DNA of 64,000 bases from Monomorium pharaonis (taxonomy: Eukaryota > Arthropoda > Insecta > Hymenoptera > Formicidae): the NCBI RefSeq assembly GCF_013373865.1, contig NC_050471.1, positions 6,423,307 to 6,487,306 on the forward strand. The letters are read 5' to 3'. The notes beneath the pieces are model-generated. The model did not search any database. It saw only the letters and a list, made by a program, of their open reading frames with translations, and was not told where the DNA came from. Every line of letters starts with the position of its first letter. Positions within the stretch are counted from its first letter, which is position 1. The position numbers were made by a program, and so were the translations under genes. Positions 12,241-24,743 of this stretch are shown here, piece after piece.

Positions 12241-13671
12241 CATTTTGTTGGAGAAGAATCGGCTTACGGTTGTTCAAAACCGCTGTCCTGCAATAGTGCA
12301 TCTTACAATTACGTCAATGCCACAATCAACATTCAGCGAGTGTTTTACAGTCAAATTGTTTGAAAGGCACATTTGAATTTTAAATGAATTGTATGTAAAT
12401 TGTATCTATACATTTCGAAAATTTTTAAAAAGGTAACAACTTGTCATTTTGAACAACTAGTGATTTTGTGATTATTTGATTGTCTAGCGTACTACATGAC
12501 AGTGTTTTAATATTGGCTTCGAATATGGGTCTCTTCATCTAATGAAAATAGATAACAAATAGATACATATTGTAAATTTCATTTTTATTCAGTCATGCGA
12601 ACTAATATATAAATTATACTTTTTACGATGACGTAACATTTCTCTCTCGTCACTTTTAATTAAATTTTTAATTAATTTTATCATATTGTGTATGTTATAT
12701 ACCAGCTTTTAATAATTAACTGCAGTATAGTAACAAATTATAAAGAGATCGCTGATTTCAGCTCATAATTATTCGCCGCTTTTTTCAATTTAGTATTATG
12801 CTTTAATATTAATTTGATATTCTATTATATTTCTATCCAGATTGTTTCCAGTGCATATAAAAGAAAGAAAAACAAACTTTTCTGATAATGCAAATGCATT
12901 TTTTAAAAGATCTTGTGCAACATTTTGATAAAAAATCTACGAATCTTAATAATATTAGGAGTGTAGACGTAGATAAGTATTTTAAAAATATTTTTTGGTC
13001 ATACTGAAAAATGCTTTTTTTTTATAATTTGCATGGGCAACGAATATTTTTGAAATCTCTGCATTTGAAATCTAATCTTGCTCTTGATTATGTGAACAGA
13101 AATTAATTAGACAATCAGAATATTTACTACGAAGCAATGCGGAGGGGACGAATGCGAGCGTCTAATTTAAAATCCCATTTACCCGCCGTTATTATAACGT
13201 CGCATAACCGCCGTCCCACAACTGCCGTATCATACTTCACGGTAAGAATGACAATTCACGAGATCCTGCAGGATCACGATGCTGCAATTGCAAAGATACC
13301 AGCCACAATTCACGTGGCTCGAAAGGTATATTAATAAGCGGTACCCAGGACAGAGGATGCAACGTCTCCTTCTCCACTTTCTACTCTTTGTGCTTCTCAC
13401 CACCACGCTTTTTCCCTGTTCCACCCTTTGTGGTGTACAGCGTGCGTTTCCGTGTGCCGTGTACGAGCGTGTATATGTACGTACCTTGACGGTACATTTC
13501 CGGGATCCAGAATATCACTATTTCTCTCGCTTCCTCAATTCTCTCCTCTTATTTTCTGGAAAGGAAAACGAGCACGAGAGTTGGGCACTTCGTGTCTGCA
13601 AGCGTCGTCTCCACGAGTCGCTTCTTTGATATCTATCTGTCGTTTGTTCGTCTCTTTCACTTTTTTGTTTT

Positions 13672-13700
13672 CTTTCTCTCTCTCTCTCTCTCTATCTCCC
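13672..13700 (+). repeat. TC microsatellite
   Basis: TC run with one ATC interruption. Confidence 0.9.
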
Positions 13701-14149
13701 ACGTGGTCGTCCACCGTTATCGCGCGGTGTTCTCGTTTATATCTGATATTTTGCTCTCGGGTGCTCAACGTTAAAACGGACATCTAACTTCGAGTCGCCG
13801 AAGACGTTGGAAAACACGTCTGACCATTTTTACGTCCATCACAAGCTCGTAACCCATTTGAAATATCCAAAGTCTGGAAACGACGTCGCTCTATATTTCC
13901 TCTATAAAGTGCAAAAATTTCCTTTAAAGAGCGGAGCTAAAAAGTCAGAGAAATTTCGACATGTCGAAAACTGATGGGACTTTCTTGTTTCTGATCATAA
14001 ATCGTATCGAATGGGAATAGAGATTTCCAACGAAAAATAAAATGCACGGTAAGATGAAAGCTTTTCTTACGTTGCTTCTCTTCTATCACATTTCTTCTAA
14101 CAGTGACGATTTTTTTTTTTATAACCGATGTGACGTGCGCTGCCGATTA

Positions 14150-14990
14150 ATCGCAGGAAATCTTTGCAGACGACAATTATTGCCCGCGACATGAATACGT
14201 TTCGGCCCCTGGCGGGTCATTTCGACCACTGGGCACGCGTATTTCTCATGCACGGAAACACGATACGTGAGCCGCGTGGAGATGCCAGGCGGCGGCCCTC
14301 CGAGTAACCGGAAGAAATGAATATTTCAGAAGACGAGCCGTGAGGTGCGAGTATCTCATTTTTTCATACGATCGCGGGACGCGAACTGGGACGATCGGGC
14401 CATTTGTTTTAAGAATTGATCGTCCTCTGCCGGCCATCAACGTCCTCGAGGAGGACTCGTCGACGAGTGATGTATCCCGATGACGGAATACATGAAACTT
14501 CCGGTTTGTCAGAAGTCGGACGTTTGATATGTTATATGTATGTAAAATTGCACCCATTCGTTTTTTTTTTGTTTTTTTTTAGACTTAGCGTTAGTCTCAC
14601 TTTCGAGTCGCGGCTCCGACACGGATGAGATTCGTGCTCGCCTCCTTCATCCTGCCACGTGTCCGTGAATCGGATTAGGGCGGACTCGGGAAAGATCTGA
14701 GGGACGATAATGTCAGGGGCCGACACAGAGAAGCGGAAGCTAGACCGGATATAGAGCTTCGTGGCGGGTCGTCGTCGTGCACGCACACGCACGCCTGTCG
14801 TCGACTCGTCTACACGTACACGTTCACACAGTGCCACGCACTGTGCAGCTTCGTGCCCTTTATCCTCTTTGTCCGCTTTTATTTTCTCCCGCGGCACGGA
14901 GTGGATTAGAGTGTCCGTAGCAAGTGTTCGAATTGCATTTCCAGCGATGCCGTGACGATCGCTATCGTCGCTGCCCAAAAGTTACCGTCG
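14150..14990. promoter_or_regulatory. CpG-rich block, possible promoter or enhancer
   Basis: GC-rich relative to flanks, with a 7-bp inverted repeat CACAGTG/CACTGTG (14827-14845), CACGTG-like words and a poly-T run near 14560-14580. It has open frames on both strands but no start, splice or domain support. Confidence 0.25.
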
Positions 14991-15021
14991 CGGTGGTGAA
15001 AGTAAACTGAAATGTATATAC

Positions 15022-15046
15022 ATCGTTGAGATGACATCTCGACGAT
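15022..15046. repeat. 25-bp near-perfect palindrome
   Basis: Arms ATCGTTGAGATG and CATCTCGACGAT around a central A; the only arm mismatch is the T/G pair inside. It lies just downstream of the CpG-rich island ending near 15.0 kb and could be a dimeric transcription-factor site or a hairpin. Confidence 0.75.
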
Positions 15047-17390
15047 ACACTTGTTTCGTTCAACGAGAGGCAACTACGTCCTGAATTTGCTCGACAAACG
15101 CCTTGTTTTTGCTGAGATTTGATCCTCTTCCGTTGAATTTTATTTTATACAATTTCTTTTGTTTCTTTTCTTACACATATTAGTGAAATCTTAGTGCGCT
15201 TTTCGCATGTAATTTCATTCCTGATAAACAAATATAGAGACATCAGTCTAATTAACTGTGAGTCTTTGAATAAAAGATTGATGCGAATAACAATAACGTC
15301 AATCAAATAAATACTTATTAAACTTAATCATAACACAGCCATCAATTAACGTTAACATGACTTCACGTATAATACTGCAGGATGGAAGCGAGTGCGCAGA
15401 AGCAAATAGAACACGATGTAATATTGATCGTTTAGTCGTGTAAATATTATTTATAATGACTATTACTATAACTATGAGAGAATGACATATTGCGAAAGAG
15501 AGAAATTACTCATACCTGATCATCAAATTAATAATACAGAGTAATGAGAGTTAATAACATGAGATGTAAAAAGAAAGTAGTTATGTGTTTTCACCTGCAG
15601 TCCGATAATTTATTACATTAATTGTCTTATCCCGATAATATCTATTTACTGTTATAAAAAATATTTTTGCATGATAAAAGGAATAATAATTTATATAAAA
15701 ATTAATAAAATGACCAATATATTTTTATAAGAATGTACATATGTTTATTTAATCAAACAGTATTATTAATAGTAGGAATTTCGTCAATTAATCTAAAATT
15801 GGCTGTATTCTAATCGATTATCTTAATTGCAAAATATGGGCAATATTTAAATGTATCCAGAATTATAAAAAGTTCAACGATTGAACGTTTACACGAAAAC
15901 CATCCGTAAATAATGCTACAATTGATTTTCGGGCGATGTCTTTTCATTCTTAATCTTAATGTACCCGACACTGTAAATTCTAACAGTGCATATACACATT
16001 GCATGCACCGTCCGTCATTTTTATAACGGACTACTTATCTTGTATCCTCCCCTACTTACGTACGTATTCACCAACAACGTAGGAGGATTTGACCTTTTGT
16101 TTTTAACGTTTGCGAACAAAACGCCTCGCTGTCGCGGGACTTTTTGCTCCTGTTAACGTTATTAGTGCGTTTCGAGTTTGCAAGGTACAACGGTCGAGCG
16201 AACACAGAGTTACCTCAACCATTTGAAATTAAATGGCCTAGAGCGATTCGACATCGGCTTTTAAAATATTCGCACAAAAGTTCAGTTTGGTGAAAAAGAG
16301 TTATTTAATTCAAACACACACATATACCCACCTAACTTTTTTCATTATTGTACGAAACCATCATGTGCAATTATTATCATTCGAAAATTGTATTTTTTAT
16401 TTACTTTTTACTTTTATTTTTTAGATTTAATCAAAAATTAGTAATTTCCTTACCTTATCTCCTTTTTAGAGGACAATTTATTCTCTCACGAGACAGAAAT
16501 GCTTACCTATTAACTAATTGCAATCAAATTATAGCAATTGATCGTTAGGTTTCGCTAAAGATTTGGATCTACTAGGAATAATTGTATATAAAAGCTAAAT
16601 TTATTCTATGAAATGGAATTTATTTAATTAAAATATCATTATTGAAGCGATACTCGTATAAGCGCGTTAAAATTAACATAAAATGAGCAGGATTACTACA
16701 TTTGCGATCTAAGGGTTCAGACGGCTCTGCGAGCGAGTATATTCCCGTCGCATGTTTCTAACTTTAGAACACTTGGGGACATCGGACTGGCGCGCGTGTG
16801 CAGCTACGTTTGCATACGAATGTATCGCATACCCGTGGCTAACGATGTCGCATACTTGTACTCTTCAATTTCGTTCGCAAAGGAGAAGATTCGTTAACGT
16901 CTCAGTATATATCCGGACAACCGCCGGTATGTTAAGGGAGAGCATTGCCCCCTAAAAACAAAGCTCCAAAAAGATTTTCTTCGAGCAAGCTTGTACACAA
17001 ATCGCGTTGTTTCATCTAAAATATTTCATACAGTGATACTCATCCATTTTAATATTTTAGTGCGTGAAAAAATTAAATTAATGATTATGGTAAAGTAATT
17101 ACAATTATATTATCTAAAAAATACAAGATTTTTAATTCAATGAAAGTTACATGAGGTAAGTAAAAAAATTGAGATTAACGAAAAACACTGCCAAATTTAT
17201 ATCAAAATTGTTATGCGAGCACACATATACGCCTTTTGTAATTTTTATTGGGCCTATTTATCACATGTTTTGGAAATAACTGAAAGGAAATCATGCTGTC
17301 AAAAATACAATCGTGATAAAAAGACAAAGGTGAGATACGTAAACGCGGCTATTCCCAGCGTGAAAGCAAGCACGCGTGACTGCATGAAAA

Positions 17391-17411
17391 CAAGAATCAA
17401 AACGATTCTTG
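17391..17411. repeat. Perfect 8-bp stem-loop
   Basis: The arms CAAGAATC and GATTCTTG surround the loop AAAAC. The outer stem CAAGAA/TTCTTG and the following GC-GGCAC resemble the stem-loop at 38685-38711. Confidence 0.8.
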
Positions 17412-18159
17412 CGGCACACGTTGCGTCACGCCTTGAATGTATAATGCGCGATACCATGCACGGTTGCGATGTTTCTAGTAGGAAAGAAAAAAATGCGTAT
17501 GCATGTCAACGTGGCGTGAGTTTTCCCACCGGTTAAACGTACGTCAGTCATTCGGTACACGTGGAACCGGAAAAGTATTAATCTTCCAGTAGTCTCACGC
17601 ACACAGAACACGAAAGCGTTCGTCGACATCGATTAGGAATATTTATCGATTTGCGATTCTTGAATTTTGTTTTTTTGTCTTTAATGTTTATTTTAGGATA
17701 AGAAGAGATATCTTGTTCTTTTTTTAAAAAGGCCGTGTAAGCGATTTTGCTGTTGACAGTGGTTACATTTTTATAAATAATATATAAGATAAATATTTTA
17801 TAACTTTGAATTGAAAACCTAATAAGCAACACTTTGATGAATATAAATAAAATTTCAACTCAAAACATTAATTATAAACGAAGTTATTAAATAAAATATA
17901 AATGGATGGCCATATTACCACCTTCTCCTCTATATTTTTTAAAGATACGTTTAGTGGACTTTGTGCACCAGACGACCGCTTGTAAAACGCGAAATAGCAC
18001 GATTGCCGGAAGGTTAATTGCGACGAGCACTGCGCTTCAAAGCGGTGTTTTGCTACGCTCGTGAAGCCTCTCTTAACGAAGATCAGCGTTGCTCCCTTTG
18101 ATTTATGAAAGTGATTTTATAGTTTCACTGATCCGCTTGAATTTGTCGATTGGCATTAC

Positions 18160-18162
<3 letters not shown>

Positions 18163-18218
<56 letters not shown>
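18163..18218 (+). repeat. (TC)24 microsatellite
   Basis: Long uninterrupted TC run followed by TGTCTCTCTT. One of the longest dinucleotide tracts in the window. Confidence 0.95.
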
Positions 18219-18219
<1 letters not shown>

Positions 18220-21045
18220 TGCGAGTTAATTTATTCTCAAATGGAATCGACAAATCAATTCTCATTTTCCCGTTTCCTTCGGCTTGAGCGCTGAATAGAA
18301 AAACGTACTATTGTTGTGCAAAGTTTCGATGACTCGTTACAAGCAATTCGCGAGCGTAAAGCGTCGAACTTTTTATTGACACATACAACTCGGAACCATC
18401 TGCAAGAATTTAAGTTTTGTCAATTTCCTTTTTCTTTTCGCAATTTCGAGCGATCAATTTGCTTACACTTCCCGGATGATTGCGGCTCGATTGGAGACTG
18501 ATAATAATGGACTGTATAACATAAAATAGTTTCGAATATTTTGTAGTAAAGATTGAACCGAACTTTTTAAAGTTATTCCGAAATTTAATAATTATATTTT
18601 TTGTGTATAACTTTAAACAAAAGTTGAAACTTAAATATTGAAACATTTCAGGAATACATGCTAGTATATTTTTCTATATTTTTATTTTTTATTTTTCCAC
18701 GTTTTTATTCAGTGTTTAGTAAAACCTGGAGTAAAACCATCTAGAATTTTGGGGCGTTTTTTTTACCTTTAAAAATCATACAGGGATTTTTATCGAATTT
18801 TATTAATACTCAGAAAAACTACTGAAATTTCAGTTTTGATTTTAAATTACTTATGACATTTTATAACAACATATTATATTTAACAATAGAAGACAATACA
18901 CGGTAAAAAAAGAGTATAAGCCTTACTAATATTATATTGTAGTAAGCTTTTTCTGTACTACTTCATAGATTTCACGGCTCCAATAGGATAGATATAATCT
19001 TGTGTGGAAGCTGCGTCTTTTTTAACGTACTATATATAATTTACTCGCATTGCTTGCAATTTATTTCAAAGTTACACCAAAAAAATTGTTTAATCTCACC
19101 TGGAATTTCGAATAAAAATACCTGAAAATTCGAGTATTTTCAGAGAACTTTTTAAGATTTGAGTAAGTACCTGTATTATTATGTATACTTTGCAAATGTT
19201 TCATGTCTCATTCTCTTAAGAAGAATGTTAAGGAACTAAGAATTATGTTTAATGAAAAGATACAGATTTCTTTATCTGAAAAAGTTCTCGTCGCATAATA
19301 GATTGCGCAATTGGCTTGGCGCTTTAACCGTACACACCGCGCATTGATCAACTTAATTAAAGCTTCTATTAGTTCGCCTTATAGATTAGTCGGATCGAGA
19401 GGGCGTGATGTCATCTTAATCACCCCAATCGCGAACTTCGACGGTTCGCGTAGCAAAAGTTGTCGCGCGTGATCGATGGGAACTCGATGCAAGGAACATG
19501 TAGCTCTCACGATATTTCCCACGGTACATAGACTCCAAATGTTCCGCTTGTCCGTTCCGAAGTCGCAGCCGTGCGCCGCTCCTTCAGCTATCGCGCGAAA
19601 TATTTTCCGGAATAAAAGTACACGTCTCTCGCGCGCTCTCAACTTTCGTGTCTGATCATACGCGTCTCCAAACATCCGACATTTTTCTCAATATGTTCGC
19701 GTCGAAATCGTTGTAGCGATACGACTCACCTAATATTTGTAGTCTCTCTCGGTATGAAACTATATGGCCATAATGACGATGAAAGCGAGGATATCAAAAC
19801 GATTATTAGCAATAAATTGGCGTCAAAAAGGGAATTGTTAACAATTCTGATAGAAACAAATTGAGTTAATCATTGAGTTAATAAAGCGAAATTAATTATC
19901 AATTAATTTAATAAGTATATACATGTGTTTATACACATATGCATAGTTTATTAAAATTATCAAACAGTTCTAGAATAATCATGTTAAAAACATGTAATTG
20001 AGATAAATGGAGATGGCAGAAATATTGTCTCTGAACAATTTCTCTTCGTTCAATTAGACGGGAATCCGCGGAAGTCAAGAAAAACACAATTATATAAAAT
20101 ACTTGCAGTTTTTTGGTTCTTTTAAAATAACAACTGCACGATTAATCCTTTTTTCCATCTCGTCTCATTGTTTCTCGCAGATAAGCAGCAACTTAAAAAG
20201 GCTAGAGATCAGAGTAATTAAAAATAAATCTGTTTATCTTATGGGAATACGAAAAATAGACAAAATTCGTTGAAGATAATCGAAAGTAACCGAAAGTACA
20301 TCAGGGCTAATAAAAAGACTATATAGTTTATAGAAAGGGTGGAAAGAGAAGAACAAAGGACGAAAAGAGCAGAATGGAGAGGATTCGAGTTACGCTACCG
20401 AAAGCAGTCTGAACCGTTTCGTACTTTCCTATCCGTCCGTCTCCAGTTCCCTTTCTCTCCGCTGACGTCTGTTCACAAGTACACGTGTATACGTGTATAC
20501 GTACACACGAATGTAAATAAGCCGTCTACATGGCGCCTGTGTGTACAGTATACGTTATTTATGGTCGCGAACGTCTACGTCCCGACCAAACTATTATTCT
20601 CCCTCTCTTTCTCTTTCCTTAGACTTGCTTAGGTTACTTCCTTTAAGCGGTGATCTTACCCCTCCTTCTAGTGAAGGATCACCCGTCGAAACCGGGAAAC
20701 CAGATGGCTTTTGTACAATACGTCGAAACCCGATGTCGACGCGAAGGAGTTTGTTTATCTCGACATTTTCCTGGCATCGCTACGTCGATCATCGGCGAAG
20801 GAAAAGGGTATTATCCTGTAAGACGCGAATTTCATAAAGGAAACGCTTCCACGTACTTACGTCAGTATATCGATTTTATACGCGTCCCAATATTTCGAGT
20901 ACAAACATGCGGATGATAGCGAGCACTCTACCCGCACAATAATGCTTATTAGATGACGCTAACTTTTAGAAAATATATCAAACTTGCTGGAATCATCATT
21001 AATCTCGGAGTAATTACGCTATTTTGTATATTACGCTGGAGAGAG

Positions 21046-21078
21046 GACTTAGAGTTTCTTAAGACTTCTTGATTTATA
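21046..21078 (+). repeat. 33-bp direct repeat, copy 1
   Basis: An exact 33-base match with 21798-21830; it starts GACTTAGAGTTTCTTAAGAC and ends CTTGATTTATA. The flanks differ at once on both sides. Confidence 0.9.
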
Positions 21079-21797
21079 GCATATTAAAATTCATACTTGC
21101 AGCATTAGAGCGAGAACATCTATTATAACTTACAAAATGTTCCAGAATCAACGACTGGATCGAAATAAGATACAAGATATGGATTAGTTTTATCTTAATT
21201 GGAATATACCGTGAGCATCAATAATTATTGTAACTAACACGCATATTGTATATAATTTAGTTATCAATATAAATTTTGTACTTTCTTAAAAAGATTGTTT
21301 AGTTTAAAAAGTAGAGAGAAGCCATGTAACTTTTTATTCATATCTTTTTATTTAAAAAAACTTTCAATATTGCCATTTTTTAAATAATGAATAATAAATA
21401 ATGGACAAAATTTGAATAATAAAAGCGATAATTTATTATTTAAAAATATTCTCTTTATAATACTAATAAATATTAATGTGGAAAAAATTGAAAAAGAATT
21501 TTTTATAATAATGTTTTAAGTGTAATAACGTTGTTGTCACATAGTACAACGTCAAGAAAATTGTATAATTTATGAACATTTTCTTTTCTATTCTAACATG
21601 CAAATGTAATAAATTATCTAAATAAATGAAAATTACTATCTTCAGCTCATACATATTGCTTATAGCATATTCATCGATTTTGAAACACAGTTTAATTCGG
21701 AATACGCAATATCACAAGTTGACGAGCAATTTAATAGTATTAATGTTAACAAGCATTTACAAGATTTCCCCTTCTCTAAAAAAAGTTTTATATGGAC

Positions 21798-21830
21798 GAC
21801 TTAGAGTTTCTTAAGACTTCTTGATTTATA
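21798..21830 (+). repeat. 33-bp direct repeat, copy 2
   Basis: Identical to 21046-21078. The 719 bases between the copies are AT-rich and hold no recognisable gene, so this could be the footprint of a duplication, an old recombination product or two pieces of one dispersed repeat. Confidence 0.9.
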
Positions 21831-22657
21831 TTTTATTAGTGAGAGATTAAATTATTAATAACTCTCTTTTCCATAAGAATATATTTCCATACTTTTCCTT
21901 CCCCTTCTTTATATTTTAACAAGTTATTTTTAAAAATCTATATACAATATTAAAAATTTTTGTTAAATTCTTGAAATGTCTATATATTAATGAAAAATTT
22001 GTTTTCAAAATTTTGTCAAGTTTTAATATTACATAAAAAAAACTAGAGAACCTTTTTAACGGATTACATATAGTATTTAATTAATCTATTAAGCTTTTAC
22101 AAAAAATTTCAAATTTCCCATTTCAATACCAAATTTTCTTTAATAAATAGTTTTATACATTAATTACATATATTTTGTTACAAGAGAGAAAATAACATCT
22201 TTCACATACGAAGTATTGGGTAAACTTCTGTCGTTCTGGATGATTTGTAGCTCGTGGCTCATTTTTATTTCTTTTTCGGTGTAACGCACTCTATCGACAA
22301 TCCTCTCTCGTAACCAACGAGCCCCATAAACACGTAACCGCACTACGACCGCGCTTTCGTGGCCATTAACGATGGATAGTATGCCGCCGGTGTAAGGAGC
22401 ATTAGGTCCATTCTCCCTTCGGCACGCATACGAGCTAGGGCACGGGCACGCCCGCGCCACCCCCCGCTCCATTCATGCGGGCCCTCCGATGCGATCCGGA
22501 TCCTTCCGAGGCCGAGCAGTGCAAATTGCTATCATCTCGATCGTCCGGCAGTACGTACAGGAAGGAGGGTACCTCGGATATATACTCTCCCTTGATTATT
22601 TGAAACAGCATACCGCCCAGCTCGATGGGATCATTGAACGACCAGTGACGCGTTTTG

Positions 22658-22670
22658 AGGTCAAAGGTCC
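22658..22670 (+). promoter_or_regulatory. DR1-type nuclear receptor-like site
   Basis: AGGTCAAAGGTCC is two AGGTCA-type half-sites spaced by one base, with one mismatch in the second half. DR1 sites are bound by USP/RXR partners, HNF4 and seven-up family receptors. It lies in a GC-richer block (about 22250-22690) flanked by AT-rich DNA. A single site is weak evidence. Confidence 0.35.
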
Positions 22671-23624
22671 CTGTGGTTCTTTTAATTAGATTCGGTATTT
22701 CCGAAAATGTCTAATTCTATTTTTACTAAATAAAATTTATTGATGAATATTAATACTTTTTTTTATAAAAGAATAATTTTATGTTAATTTTGTTCTACCA
22801 AAAAATTACTAAACTCCGTGTGTGATTAAAAGATAAATAAAGGTAAATTTGTGAACATTACAGATTATTCGTATAAATATTATTCATCATCTTCCTTACT
22901 TGATTTAATATCTGTAGAGCTATTTTAGCATATTATAGTTAGTCACAGAAGGAATTTAGTGCGATTGAATATGGTTGAATGGTAGCAACCCTAAACTCCA
23001 TTGGACCAGCGCAGTTTCGCTGTACGTTCACCATGCTCGATTGAATTTCACCCCGCAACAATCCGATCTGTTGTCAATGACAAATAGCAAGCCTCCCATT
23101 GTTCTATTCGCTAAAGCTGTCACTCTCCGTCTATCCATTCCCGCATGCTCTCATATAATTGAAATGAACCTACTAACCCGTCGCGAAAGCCATTGTCGTC
23201 CGTTTCCACTGTCGTTTACCTTGCGTCACTCATCGCGTTCTTCGAGAATGAGTCTAATGAATAAGATCCATCAAGTAACTCCTTCTCAATGTCTGGAATT
23301 GCTATAACGATTCCTCGCATTCTCAAACTTAACGAACGCTTTAAGATTACACATATATTGTTTTTTATATTATTTTTATATTATTTATTAAAATAAAACG
23401 TTATATACACGTTATCTTCTAAATAGTGATTAAAATTTCTATTTTTTTTCGACAATTTTTATTTTTCGTGATTTATAGAATTATTTTTAGTAAACAATTT
23501 TTTTAATCGAAGCTGTCGCGAATTTGATACTAAATACGTAGTGTTAATACCACACGTTTAGCATGATATTGGCAAATGACACGACGAATCGTCGTCATAT
23601 TTACCAAATTATCGTCGTAAATCA

Positions 23625-23830
23625 CCTGTTGCCGCGGCCTGGATCAATTACATACGAGCGACAAGTTGCACGATAACGAATGGCATTAGGCCATAAAACC
23701 CATCGCGGCATCAGCGATTTTTGGAGACGCTCATTATTCCAGTCCCGTGCTCGTTTTACGATAATTGATAGCGCTGTAATGTCTGACACACTGGTAGATA
23801 CTCCGGCCATTACATTACCAATGTTGAATC
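23625..23830. promoter_or_regulatory. Possible regulatory block
   Basis: GC-balanced island with GGCCATAAAA, CAATTACAT and ATAATTGATAG words (Hox/homeodomain-like) in AT-rich surroundings. No coding evidence. Confidence 0.2.
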
Positions 23831-24726
23831 CTTTCGATTCCTAAGCATAAATTTGCAAAAAAAGGATAATTAAGTTTAATTTTTATGTTTTGTTATTTAT
23901 TTTTTATATTTTTATGTTTTGATTTTTAACATTTTAATATATATATTTTAATTTTTTAGAATCTTTCTTTTTTTTTAGTTTTCAATATTTTTCCTTTTTG
24001 AGGTATTTTATTAAATTTTTTTGTACTTTTTTAGCAATAAAAGTTGTTTAAAAAAATAAAAATTTTTCTAAAATCTTTGTAGTATACAGCTATTTTTATT
24101 TTCAGTTTTCTGTAATCATTTTTGTTGGATGTGTCCTGCATATTCGATTTTTGCTTGCGCCGATCACGTTTCTGTGTTCATGTTCAATTGGTCAATGGGC
24201 AAGCAACGCTTCGGCATCGCGTTTAGTCGAGGGAGGGACGAGAAATGCCGATAGAGGTCCCATTTGTGCCACGGTCGAGGTGTTATGGGACAATTGTTTC
24301 GGACGCGACCAGCACGTTTCTAATCGTAATTCGAATAACGGGGGCGATGCGTTCGACATCCCTAAATTCTGATGCAGTCGGAATATAACACTTGCCGATT
24401 TGGCTGCGGGTACCGCAATTGCGCGGCAGCCAAACATTCCTAAACTCTAACGAATATTCTCTAGTATAAATTCCCTTCTCTTCTATCTTTCTCTAATCTT
24501 TGTTACGTTCGCTTTTCATTGCGCGAATAAAAATGGGCAAAAAAAATTCAAATTAATTGCTTTTGTCGCCTCAACTTTTTCATTGTTTCCTTGTAACTTC
24601 CTATTAACTTACTGTACTGTTAATATTTGTACTTTTATACGCGGTTCAATTTAGCATTAAATGCGATTTTTTAAATTAAATAAAGAGTTTAATAGTGTCT
24701 ATAAAACATAATTTGAGCTAGAACTG

Positions 24727-24743
24727 GAGCACCCTGTATATTT
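24727..24743 (+). repeat. Possible orphan end of the same TIR family
   Basis: GGAGCACCCTGTATAT resembles the right end at 55113-55128 (GGAACACCCCGTATAT), differing at two positions. No convincing left partner is visible in the preceding 1.5 kb; only a TATACAG near 24083 remains. It may be a degraded or solo end. Confidence 0.3.

Larger units (their letters stand above)
12241..21045. other. No gene recognised (12241-21045)
   Basis: Apart from the island at 14150-14990, this is mostly AT-rich. GC-balanced patches lie at 13130-13830, 16010-16260, 17340-17620, 19370-19750 and 20340-20910. The last has a CACGTG-containing CGTGTATACGTGTATACGT run near 20480-20500. An imperfect hairpin (AAGCCTTACTA / TAGTAAGCTT) lies at about 18921-18952. 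No coding evidence. Confidence 0.55.

Noticed and set aside
11606..12376. Many overlapping frames on both strands (Arg/Ala-rich)
   Set aside because: CpG-dense sequence is poor in stop codons; frames on both strands overlap, lack splice or domain support and have repeat-like Arg/Ala composition.
12451..12470. Partial match to microRNA miR-7 (ACTAGTGATTTTGT)
   Set aside because: The seed region (GGAAGAC) is not present, reading GAACAAC instead, and no complementary arm that would form a precursor hairpin is nearby.
14532..14978. 148-codon minus-strand frame
   Set aside because: It begins with TTG rather than ATG, spans a poly-T/poly-Lys run, and has no domain or splice support; overlaps another long frame on the opposite strand.
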